Assembly (NCBI GenBank): GCA_027489375.1
Contig: JAIXZW010000015.1
Location: 1-36,923 of the forward strand
Direction: 5' to 3'
Source of the DNA: Paracoccaceae bacterium
Lineage (GTDB): Bacteria > Pseudomonadota > Alphaproteobacteria > Rhodobacterales > Rhodobacteraceae
Length of the DNA: 36,923 nucleotides
Both the position numbers and the translations under genes were made by a program. Shown piece after piece: positions 1 through 8,287 of the stretch; position 1 is the first letter of the stretch; every line of letters begins with the position of its first letter. The notes below the pieces were generated by a model that was given only the letters and a program-made list of their open reading frames with translations, did no database searches and was not told the origin of the DNA.

Positions 1-870
1 GATCTACGCTGGGGAGTCGAGCAACGTCTCGAGTTCATAGAGTTCCGCCTGTTCTGGGAGGGGCACGTGAACCGCATTGATCTGATGGATCAATTCGGGG
101 TTTCGGTGAACCAGGCCTCCATGGACTTGAACCGCTATATCGGCTTTGCACCAGACAACATGGTCTACGATAAAAGCGCCCGGACCTACGTGCGCGGGCC
201 AGGTTTCAAGCCACAGTTTCTAGAGCCTGACGCAAGCCGGTATTTGGCCCAGCTGCGGTCTGTTGCTGACGGTATCCTCGATAGAGAAGACTCCTGGATA
301 GCCGACTTGCCGCCCTACGCAGCCTCGCCCACGCCCGTGCGTGGCGTTGACCCTGTCACCCTCCGGTCAGTCGTTGGGGCCATCCGGCGTTCGGAGGCGA
401 TCGAGGTCAAATATCAGTCCTTGTCGAACCCCGAGCCACGCTGGCGCTGGATTGCGCCCCACGCGATCGCTTTTGATGGCTTCAGGTGGCATGCGCGCGC
501 CTATTGTCTCTCCGACGAAGTCTTCAAGGATTTCCTACTCTCCCGTATGCTCGAAATTCGCGGGTGCGCTGAGAGCGCCGCGGTGCCTTCGGCGGATGCG
601 GATTGGAATGATGACGTGGTCCTCGAGATAGGTCCGCATCCTGATCTTTCCCCGACGCAGGCAAAGGTCATCGCGCTCGACTACGGCATGGATGGGGGAA
701 AGGCGGCTATCAAGGTCAGGCGCGCGCTTCTCTATTACGCTTTGCGACGGCTTGGGCTGGATACCGATCCAAGCGCGCGACCGCCTCAGGATCAGCAGAT
801 CGTGCTTCTGAATGCCTCCCAGATTTCTTCCAGTGCGCGTCCGCCCAGTGCCAGCGGGAGGAACGCGTGA
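1..870 (+). CDS. WYL-domain transcriptional regulator, BrxR-like (5' end outside window)
   Basis: The reading frame is open from base 1, and the first codons already read as protein (RWGVEQRLEFIEFRLFWEG). The GTG at 67 is therefore not the real start and the gene begins upstream of the window. The visible part has an N-terminal helix-turn-helix-like stretch (FGVSVNQASMDLNRY) and a WYL-type core (IEVKYQSLSNPEPRWRWIAPHAI, then FDGFRWHARAYC). WYL proteins are ligand-sensing regulators. Members placed just ahead of BREX genes (BrxR) bind operator DNA and repress the locus. The stop overlaps the brxF start by four bases (GTGA), so it is the first visible gene of the operon. Family assignment is firm; its role as the BREX regulator is inferred from position. 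Confidence 0.85.
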   Translation, partial: DLRWGVEQRLEFIEFRLFWEGHVNRIDLMDQFGVSVNQASMDLNRYIGFAPDNMVYDKSARTYVRGPGFKPQFLEPDASRYLAQLRSVADGILDREDSWIADLPPYAASPTPVRGVDPVTLRSVVGAIRRSEAIEVKYQSLSNPEPRWRWIAPHAIAFDGFRWHARAYCLSDEVFKDFLLSRMLEIRGCAESAAVPSADADWNDDVVLEIGPHPDLSPTQAKVIALDYGMDGGKAAIKVRRALLYYALRRLGLDTDPSARPPQDQQIVLLNASQISSSARPPSASGRNA

Positions 871-1325
871 TCGAGGAGCTCGAACGAAAAATCGCTGATA
901 CAGCGCTTTTGAACAGCAAGCTGATACTGCTGATCGGTCCGCCGCGTAGCGGGAAGACTGCGCTTCTTGGCCAGCTTTCAGATCGTATGAAGGTACCTGT
1001 TCTGAACGTCGGCCTAGCTCTCGGGCGGGACTTGTTGGGTCTTCCACGGACGCGCCGACACCTGCAGGTATCAGAGCTGTTCAAGGCCTTAGCGGATATG
1101 GCAGCCGGTCATGGTCTGCTGCTGGTCGACAACATCGAGCTCCTGTTTGACAGAACACTACGGGTTGGGCCGCTCGATCTCCTGAGGTCTCAGGCCCGTG
1201 TCCGGCCAGTGGTTGCGGCTTGGCCCGGTGAGCTCCGTGAGAACCGCCTGACCTACGCAGTGTCAGGTCACCCAGAATATCAGGATCATAGCCCCGACGG
1301 CACGATCCTATTTGAAGTACGTTGA
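867..1325 (+). CDS. brxF: BREX type 3 small P-loop ATPase BrxF
   Basis: A 152-aa protein with a Walker A loop GPPRSGKT at about residues 24-31 and a Walker B-like strand LLLVDNIELL around residue 85. This fits BrxF, the small predicted ATPase specific to type 3 BREX. The GTG start overlaps the stop of the WYL gene, and brxC follows after 12 bases, so translation is probably coupled. The biochemical function of BrxF is not well established. The call rests on P-loop, size and position directly before brxC. Confidence 0.8.
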   Translation: MIEELERKIADTALLNSKLILLIGPPRSGKTALLGQLSDRMKVPVLNVGLALGRDLLGLPRTRRHLQVSELFKALADMAAGHGLLLVDNIELLFDRTLRVGPLDLLRSQARVRPVVAAWPGELRENRLTYAVSGHPEYQDHSPDGTILFEVR

Positions 1326-1337
1326 GAGGAAACGGGT

Positions 1338-4300
1338 ATGCCCATGCATTATGGCGATCTCATTCAGTTCGAGCAGATCGAGTCTGTAATTCAGCTTCTC
1401 GATGCCAACCGGCCTGAAGAAGCCAAGAAGCTGGTCTCGACCTACGTCATTTCTGACGACATGGCCGAACGCATCGCAAACCAGATGATTCCACAGCTTT
1501 CGTTTGACGAGAGCGTGGATCACAAGGGGGTTCTGGTCGTCGGCAACTACGGGACTGGTAAGTCTCACCTGATGTCCGTGCTGTCGCTCGTGGCAGAAGA
1601 TGCGGCTTATCTGCCCATGATCCGGCATCCGAAGGTGGCCGCAGCAGCCACCGCGATTGCGGGCAAGTTCAAGGTCCACCGGATCGAGGTATCCAGCCAG
1701 ATGTCTCTCCGGGACATCATCACCCAGCAGCTGGAGCTGTTCCTCGAGAAGCACAGGGTGACCTACGCGTTTCCGCCAGCTGACAAGGTCGTCAACAATA
1801 AAGCCTCGTTTGAGGAGATGATGGCCGCATTCTCAGAGGCGCATCCGGACCACGGCGTTCTCCTCGTGGTCGACGAGTTTCTCGAATACCTGCGATCCCG
1901 CCGTGACCACGACCTTGTGCTCGACTTGTCGTTCCTGCGTGAGATTGGCGAGGTCACGAAGCATCTCCGCTTCCGTTTCGTCGCAGGCGTTCAGGAGGCA
2001 ATCTTCGACAGTGGCCGCTTTCAGCATGTCTCGGACAGCCTTCGGCGCGTGAAGGACCGCTTCACACAAGTGCTGCTCGCGCGTCAGGACGTCAGCTTCG
2101 TTGTTGCCGAGCGACTGCTCAAGAAGACTGCAGATCAGCAAGATAAGATCCGAGCCTACCTGACACCCTTCGCCAAGTTCTACGGGTCCATGAACGAGCG
2201 CATGGACGAATATGTTCGGCTTTTCCCGGTGCACCCGGATTACATCGGGACATTCGAACGGCTCGTCTTCACGGAAAAGCGCGGTGCACTGGTCACGTTG
2301 CGGGATCAGATCCAGGCCGTTCTGAAGGACGAGGTGCCTCAGGATCGGCCTGGGCTTATCGGATACGACAAGTTCTGGGAGACGGTTGTTTCCAATGGTG
2401 TGTTGAAAGCCGATCCGAACATCGGTCCGGTTCTGAAGGTGTCCGAGGTGCTGTCGGAGCGCGTTCGTAAAGCGTTCACGCGGCCACAATACAGACCCAT
2501 GGCGCTGAGGATTATTGATGGTCTGGCTGTCCACCGTCTGACAACGGGTGGCGACATCTATGTCCCCGTCGGCCCTACGGCCGAAGAATTGCGCGATACG
2601 CTTTGCCTCTACCAGCCTGGTATCGAAGACATGGGCGGCGATCCGGAGGCCGATCTGCTTTCGCTTGTTCAGACCGTCTTGCGAGAGACCATTCGGACCG
2701 TCAACGGGCAGTTCATCTCCAAGGCCGCAGACACCGAGCAGTACTTCCTCGACCTCAAGAAGGACGTGGACTACGACGCGCAGGTCGAGAAACGTGCAGA
2801 CACGCTATCAGATGACGCTCTTGATCGCGCCTACTATAAGGCCGTCCTTCGTCTAATGGAGCCGCCAAATGAAGTAGGCGACTATCCCGGATTTCTTATC
2901 TGGCAGCATCAGATCGAGTGGTTGGACCGCCGAGTAGAGAGAAAGGGCTATCTTTTCTTTGGTGCACCCAATGACCGTCCTACAGCCCAGCCTGAGCGCG
3001 ACTTCTACATCTATTTTATTCAGCCTTTTGAGCCTCCGCGTTTCCGCGATGACCAAAAAGCCGATGAGGTGTTCTTCCGGCTTAAGAACCCCGATGACGC
3101 CTTCCGGCGCCATCTATCCTTCTACGCTGCAGCTCAGGACCTGGCCTCAACGGCCAGCGGGGGCGCGAAGTCTGTCTATCTCGACAAGGCCAAGGATGCT
3201 CTGCGCGACATGAGCAAGTGGCTGCAAGAAAAACAGATGACAGCGTTCGAAGTTACCTATCAAGGTAAGTCGAAACCCTTGCAGGAATGGACTAAGGGTA
3301 TCTCGCTGCGCGAAAAAGCGCGCCTTGGCCCGGAAGAGCGGATCAACTTCCGTGACGTGGTGAATGCAATTTCCGGTCTCGCGCTCAACAACCAGTTCGG
3401 CGAGGTTGCACCAGAGTATCCGAGGTTCTCGGGTCTTGTGACCGAGTCCAACCGAAAGCAGCTGATCGGCAACGCGCTTCGTGTGTTGGCCGGGGGCAAC
3501 CGAACCAAGGATGCAGTCATCATCCTTGATGGTCTCGAGATGCTCGACGGCGATCGGATCGATCCGACGCAGTCGCGTTATGCCTTAGAGGTCCTGAACC
3601 GGCTGAAGTCCAAGGGCCATGGCCAAGTTCTGAACCGCAGCGAGCTGATCAGCGGTGATGCTGAGGTCGAGTGCTTTGCGCCTATCAAGTTTCGCCTCGA
3701 GCCGGACCTGCTCGCAGTCGTTCTCGGCGGGTTGGTGTATTCGGGCGACATCGTCCTTGCTGTCACAGGCGACAAGATCGACTCGAGCAAGATTAGCGCT
3801 CTTGCCGAGCGACCACTCGACGAACTGAAGCAGTTTAAGCATGTCGAGGCCCCCAAGGAAATCAACGTCGCGGTTCTTCGGTCCTTGTTCGAGGTCTTGG
3901 GCCTTCCCCCTGGTCTTGCGCAGCAAGCCACCCAAGGCAGCGACGAGCCTGTGAAGCTGCTTCAAGAGGAAGTCGGAAAGCTCACCAAGCGCGTTCTCTC
4001 GTCATCGCATGATATGTCGGGCCGTCTGAGCTTCTGGGGCCAAGCACTTCTGCGGGAGGAGAAGATCCGAGATTGGCGCTCGAAACTCGATGGGCTCAAG
4101 ACCTTCTCGGAAAGCCTCGCCCCCTACAACACCGTCGGCAAGCTCAAGAACCTGCGCATCGGGTCCGACGATATCGCCGCTCAGAGCAAGAACCTCGACG
4201 TGCTGAAAGCCGTCGAGGCGATGCTGGAGCTGATCGCTGACCTCGGCACCGTTGCGCACTATCTTTCCCAAGCCGAAATGGTTCTGATGCCGGACCATCC

Positions 4301-5069
4301 TTGGGTGAAGCAGGCACAGGATGTGCGCAAGCAGCTTCTTGAGAAGTTGGCGAGCGATCGCACGGCCCAACATGCGGCCGAGTACCGTCAGACGCTCGCC
4401 AAGCTCAAGAAGGACTACGTCGCCGCCTACATCGCGCAGCACAGCCGGGCTCGTCTCGGTGTCGCCGAGGACAAGACCAAGGCCTCGCTGCGGAAAGACC
4501 CCCGTCTCGCTTCGATGCGGACGCTGATGAACGTGTCGCTGATGCCTACCAGCCAGCTCACCGGCTACGAGGACAAGCTCGAGAAGCTGAAGAGCTGCGC
4601 GTCGCTGCTGGAGTCGGAACTGTCCGCCAGCCCGATGTGCCCGCATTGCAGCTTCAAGCCTGCCAACGAGCAGGGCGACATGTTGCCTGCGGCAAACGTC
4701 CTGAAGCAGCTTGATGAAGAGCTGGATCGCCTGATCGACGGCTGGCGACAGACGCTGCTCGACAACCTCGAAGACCCGACGATCCAGGAGAATCTCGACC
4801 TGCTGAAGCCGACGGCCCGCAGCTTGGTCGAGGCGTTCGTATCGACGAAGTCTCTCCCCGATCCGGTGACAGGCGACTTTGCCTCCGCCATTCAGGATGC
4901 GCTGTCCGGGCTTGAGAAGGTCAATGTCGGCAGCGACGACATCAAGGCCGCGCTGCTGCAAGGCGGGTCGCCTGCAACGCCCGAAGATCTGCGCAAGCGG
5001 TTCGATGCCTTCCTGAGTGACCGATGCAAGGGCAAGGACACCACCAAGCTGCGCTTCGTGGTCGAGTGA
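1338..5069 (+). CDS. brxC: BREX core ATPase BrxC
   Basis: A 1243-aa protein. Walker A GNYGTGKS lies at about residues 69-76 and a Walker B strand with VVDEFLEY near residue 179. A CPHC motif near residue 1101 sits in a coiled-coil-rich C-terminal part, though no second CxxC pair is obvious. Length, early P-loop and helical tail match BrxC (PglY-like, DUF6079), the large ATPase found in all BREX types and thought to organise the defence complex. It starts at ATG 1338 behind GAGAGGA; an in-frame ATG at 1344 is an alternative. It is followed by a small unknown gene after 28 bases. No frameshift or stop interrupts it. Confidence 0.92.
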   Translation: MPMHYGDLIQFEQIESVIQLLDANRPEEAKKLVSTYVISDDMAERIANQMIPQLSFDESVDHKGVLVVGNYGTGKSHLMSVLSLVAEDAAYLPMIRHPKVAAAATAIAGKFKVHRIEVSSQMSLRDIITQQLELFLEKHRVTYAFPPADKVVNNKASFEEMMAAFSEAHPDHGVLLVVDEFLEYLRSRRDHDLVLDLSFLREIGEVTKHLRFRFVAGVQEAIFDSGRFQHVSDSLRRVKDRFTQVLLARQDVSFVVAERLLKKTADQQDKIRAYLTPFAKFYGSMNERMDEYVRLFPVHPDYIGTFERLVFTEKRGALVTLRDQIQAVLKDEVPQDRPGLIGYDKFWETVVSNGVLKADPNIGPVLKVSEVLSERVRKAFTRPQYRPMALRIIDGLAVHRLTTGGDIYVPVGPTAEELRDTLCLYQPGIEDMGGDPEADLLSLVQTVLRETIRTVNGQFISKAADTEQYFLDLKKDVDYDAQVEKRADTLSDDALDRAYYKAVLRLMEPPNEVGDYPGFLIWQHQIEWLDRRVERKGYLFFGAPNDRPTAQPERDFYIYFIQPFEPPRFRDDQKADEVFFRLKNPDDAFRRHLSFYAAAQDLASTASGGAKSVYLDKAKDALRDMSKWLQEKQMTAFEVTYQGKSKPLQEWTKGISLREKARLGPEERINFRDVVNAISGLALNNQFGEVAPEYPRFSGLVTESNRKQLIGNALRVLAGGNRTKDAVIILDGLEMLDGDRIDPTQSRYALEVLNRLKSKGHGQVLNRSELISGDAEVECFAPIKFRLEPDLLAVVLGGLVYSGDIVLAVTGDKIDSSKISALAERPLDELKQFKHVEAPKEINVAVLRSLFEVLGLPPGLAQQATQGSDEPVKLLQEEVGKLTKRVLSSSHDMSGRLSFWGQALLREEKIRDWRSKLDGLKTFSESLAPYNTVGKLKNLRIGSDDIAAQSKNLDVLKAVEAMLELIADLGTVAHYLSQAEMVLMPDHPWVKQAQDVRKQLLEKLASDRTAQHAAEYRQTLAKLKKDYVAAYIAQHSRARLGVAEDKTKASLRKDPRLASMRTLMNVSLMPTSQLTGYEDKLEKLKSCASLLESELSASPMCPHCSFKPANEQGDMLPAANVLKQLDEELDRLIDGWRQTLLDNLEDPTIQENLDLLKPTARSLVEAFVSTKSLPDPVTGDFASAIQDALSGLEKVNVGSDDIKAALLQGGSPATPEDLRKRFDAFLSDRCKGKDTTKLRFVVE

Positions 5070-5097
5070 AGAATAGCATATCAAGGAGGAGGGCGGG

Positions 5098-5520
5098 ATG
5101 TTGATTGAAGAAGCAAATTTCTTCTGGATCGAAGCAGGTGACATGCAAGGGGGATCTCGGAACCAAATTGAGTTTACGGATGACATTGTTTCTTTCTTTG
5201 ACAAAGACGCCTGCGCTGCTGGTCAGGCATTCTTGGCCTTTGACACAAAGGTCAAGGGCTATGGAGCCCTCACCAATCGAGCACAAGACTACGATCAGTG
5301 GGTCAATAAGTGGCGCCTAAGCCTTATTACAAAGGCGAAGGGTGGAGTTGACTACGCAGGTCGAGTTATCTGCTTTGAAAAGAAGAAAATTGGACAACGG
5401 TACGTCTACGTCACAAGTGTGGCTGACGTCGGCTCTGCGGACCACTCGAGTTGGAGATCAAAGTCAAAGCACGTTGGGGTGACCGGTGGGTCTGATGGCA
5501 GAGAATACGGATACTTTTGA
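5098..5520 (+). CDS. hypothetical protein inside the BREX operon
   Basis: A 140-aa protein starting at ATG 5098 behind a strong ribosome site (AAGGAGGAGGGCGGG). I do not recognise a family. It has no signal peptide or membrane segment. The sequence has an acidic, aromatic N-terminal half (IEFTDDIVSFFD), a central NRAQDYDQWVNKW, a beta-rich segment (YAGRVICFEKKKIGQRYVYV) and a polar Ser/Gly-rich tail. Its 3' end overlaps the start of pglXI in another frame by about 26-35 bases. GC content is clearly lower than in brxC. The strong ribosome site and conserved operon spacing argue that it is expressed. It is not one of the six standard BREX type 3 genes and may be an accessory or partner of the methyltransferase. 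Confidence 0.7.
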   Translation: MLIEEANFFWIEAGDMQGGSRNQIEFTDDIVSFFDKDACAAGQAFLAFDTKVKGYGALTNRAQDYDQWVNKWRLSLITKAKGGVDYAGRVICFEKKKIGQRYVYVTSVADVGSADHSSWRSKSKHVGVTGGSDGREYGYF

Positions 5521-8284
5521 AATGGATGAAGCAAACGAACTCTATGAGCTTAACGCAAGTTCAGGTCCAGTGGAGTGCCTTGGCCTAAACTTTGAGGATG
5601 ACGATGCACGGCGCGGATATTTTCTGAAACTTCTTGCTGAAAAGCTCAAAGATAACGTCTTTCGAGCTCAGCCTGGATTTCCTTTAGGTAAGGACGAATC
5701 TATTCTGGCAATGTCGGATCCGCCCTATTACACGGCTTGTCCCAACCCTTGGCTTGCCGAGTTTGTGTCGCATTATGGCCGCCCCTACGACCCGGCCGAG
5801 AAATATGCGCGCGAGCCGATGGCGATTGATGTGTCCGAAGGGAAGACCGACCCGATCTACAAGGCGCATTCCTACCATACCAAGGTGCCACACTTGGCCA
5901 TTGTCCCGTCTATCCTTCACTACACCGAGCCAGGAGACGTTGTACTGGATGGCTTTTCTGGCTCCGGGATGACCGGTGTTGCGGCGCAGTGGTGTGGCTC
6001 AGCGCCCGCCGTCTATCGACACAAGCTAGAAATGGAGTGGAAGAAGGCAGGCATGTCAGCCCCAAAATGGGGCGCGCGGCGAGTTGTGCTGAACGACCTG
6101 TCTCCAGCCGCAACGTTCATTAGTGCCAACTACAACCTTCCCTTTGATGTCGATGCCTTTGCCAAAGCGGGCAAGCAACTGCTCCGCGACGTCGAGCGTG
6201 AGATCGGTTGGATGTATGAAACACTGCATTCTGACGGCAAGACGAAGGGTAGGATCGAGTTCACGGTCTGGAGTGAGATTTTTACTTGCTCGGAGTGTGC
6301 CGGTGAAGTGAATTTCATTGATGAAGCCCTAGATGAAGACAACCGCACGCGGGACTCATTTCCCTGCCCGCACTGTGGAGCTGATCTCAATAAGGATAAG
6401 CTTGATCGCGTTATGGAAACGCGCATCGACCCGGCGACAAATGCGTCCTGGCAAAAGGTTAAATTCAAACCTTCATTCCTTACCTACACGGTCGGCGGAA
6501 AAAAATACCAAAAACAGCTGGATCAGAACGATCTAGATGTACTTGCTAAAATCGAGAGACTTCCGCTGCCATCGCATATGCCCACAGTTCGTTTTCCGAT
6601 CGAACAAATGTATCATGGCTCACGAATCGCCCCTAAGGGCTTCTCAAATGTTCATCATTTCTTCCTGCCGCGGGCTTCACAATCGATGAGCCTCCTTTGG
6701 GAGAAAGCACAAAACTGGCCTGACCGCAGGACTAGAGGAATCCTGCTATTTATGGTGGAGCAGTCCATTTGGGGCTTCTCTGTCCTGAATCGATATAGCC
6801 CGTCTCACTTTTCTCAAGTAAATCGTGCGTTGAATGGCGTCTATTATGTTGCATCGCAGCACGCCGAGTGTAGCCCATGGTATAATCTATCCGGCAAACT
6901 TGATCGACTAGAGAAAGCCTTCCGGGGGTATCGGACAGGAGCAAAAGCCGCTTGTGTTTCGACCGGAACGGCGGCGAGACTTCCCCTAGCTGACGCCAGT
7001 ATCGATTATGTCTTTACCGATCCACCGTTCGGCGAAAACATCTACTACGCTGACTTGAACTTCCTCGTTGAATCTTGGCATGGCGTGACAACTGACGCCC
7101 GCCCAGAAGCGATCATGGACAAATTCAAGGACAAGGCACTCCCCGAGTATCAGCACCTTATGCAGCGCTGCTTCACGGAGTACTACCGTGTCTTAAAGCC
7201 CGGACGTTGGATGACCGTGGTTTTCTCGAACAGCAAAGCATCGGTCTGGAATGCCATTCAGGTCTCGCTGCAACAGGCTGGCTTCGTGGTGGCGGAAGTG
7301 ACTGCGCTAGACAAAGTCCAAGGCAGCTACCGGCAGGTGACGTCCACGACTGCGGTAAAGCAGGATCTTGTGATCTCAGCCTACAAGCCCAACGGCGGCC
7401 TCGAGCAGCGGCTGGCCGAGCGCGGCGCGGCGCCCGAGTCCGCATGGGATTTCGTGCAGACACACCTTCGCCAGCTCTCTGTCTCAAAGTCGAAGAACGG
7501 CGTCTTGGAGTTCATCCTCGAGCGGGATCCGCGCCGGATCTATGATCGCATGGTTGCCTGGTTCGTGCGCCACGATGTTCCTGTGCCGCTGTCGACCGAG
7601 GAGTTTCTCGATGGGTTGAGGAACCGCTTCCCCGAGCGCGATGGCATGGTGTTCTTGCCTGACCAGATCCCCGAATATGATCGCAAGCGCGCCTTGTCTG
7701 CCCAGCCGCCGCAGATGGAGATGTTTGTCGCGGATGAACGCAGTGCGATTGATTGGTTGACCGACTTTTTGCGGAAGCGGCCGTCGACCTATCCGGAAGT
7801 CCACCCCGAGTTCACAACCCAGCTCGGCGCGGGCTGGAAGAAGCACGAGACGCGACCCGAACTGTCGGCGCTGCTGGAGGACAACTTCCTGCGCTATGAC
7901 GGGTCGACCGACGTGCCGAGCCAGATCCACACCTACCTATCGACAAACTTCCATGACCTGCGGAACCTCGAGAAGGCTGACCCGCGGCTGACGGCCAAGG
8001 CCAAGGATCGCTGGTATGTGCCCGACCCGAACAAGGCGCAGGATCTGGAGAAGAAGCGTGAAAAGGCGCTATTGAAGGAGTTCGAGGAGTACCGCAACAC
8101 GCCGGGCCGCAAGCTCAAGGAGTTCCGCCTCGAAGTCCTGAGGGCAGGCTTCAAGGCTGCCTGGGCGAGCAAGGACTACCAGACCATCGTTTCCATCGCC
8201 AACAAGGTGCCCGAAGACGCCCTGCAGGAAGATGAAAAGCTGCTCTTCTGGTACGACAGCGCACTGACGCGGACAGGGGGCTGA
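5486..8284 (+). CDS. pglX: BREX type 3 adenine-specific DNA methyltransferase PglXI
   Basis: About 932 aa. An N6-adenine methyltransferase motif SDPPYYTA lies near residue 77, followed by the SAM-binding motif VLDGFSGSGMTG near residue 153 and a second TDPPFGENIYY near residue 511. A CxxC...CPHC insertion at about residues 268-297 looks like a zinc ribbon. PglX methylates host DNA at a non-palindromic site, marking self and taking part in restriction of unmarked phage DNA. The start may be GTG 5486 or ATG 5495; both overlap the previous gene and have G-rich sequence upstream. The 5' two thirds (to about 7000) is much more AT-rich than the 3' third. The helicase gene follows after three bases. 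Confidence 0.88.
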   Translation: MGLMAENTDTFEMDEANELYELNASSGPVECLGLNFEDDDARRGYFLKLLAEKLKDNVFRAQPGFPLGKDESILAMSDPPYYTACPNPWLAEFVSHYGRPYDPAEKYAREPMAIDVSEGKTDPIYKAHSYHTKVPHLAIVPSILHYTEPGDVVLDGFSGSGMTGVAAQWCGSAPAVYRHKLEMEWKKAGMSAPKWGARRVVLNDLSPAATFISANYNLPFDVDAFAKAGKQLLRDVEREIGWMYETLHSDGKTKGRIEFTVWSEIFTCSECAGEVNFIDEALDEDNRTRDSFPCPHCGADLNKDKLDRVMETRIDPATNASWQKVKFKPSFLTYTVGGKKYQKQLDQNDLDVLAKIERLPLPSHMPTVRFPIEQMYHGSRIAPKGFSNVHHFFLPRASQSMSLLWEKAQNWPDRRTRGILLFMVEQSIWGFSVLNRYSPSHFSQVNRALNGVYYVASQHAECSPWYNLSGKLDRLEKAFRGYRTGAKAACVSTGTAARLPLADASIDYVFTDPPFGENIYYADLNFLVESWHGVTTDARPEAIMDKFKDKALPEYQHLMQRCFTEYYRVLKPGRWMTVVFSNSKASVWNAIQVSLQQAGFVVAEVTALDKVQGSYRQVTSTTAVKQDLVISAYKPNGGLEQRLAERGAAPESAWDFVQTHLRQLSVSKSKNGVLEFILERDPRRIYDRMVAWFVRHDVPVPLSTEEFLDGLRNRFPERDGMVFLPDQIPEYDRKRALSAQPPQMEMFVADERSAIDWLTDFLRKRPSTYPEVHPEFTTQLGAGWKKHETRPELSALLEDNFLRYDGSTDVPSQIHTYLSTNFHDLRNLEKADPRLTAKAKDRWYVPDPNKAQDLEKKREKALLKEFEEYRNTPGRKLKEFRLEVLRAGFKAAWASKDYQTIVSIANKVPEDALQEDEKLLFWYDSALTRTGG

Positions 8285-8287
8285 TCG

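Noticed and set aside
4002..5204. 400-codon minus-strand open frame opposite brxC
   Set aside because: Shadow of a GC-rich gene: no known motif, no ribosome site, and the plus-strand BrxC reading is clear.
6836..6860. Second dif-like core (CTATTATGTTGCAT) in pglXI
   Set aside because: Only half of the core is present and it is inside a coding region; no XerC-type arm.
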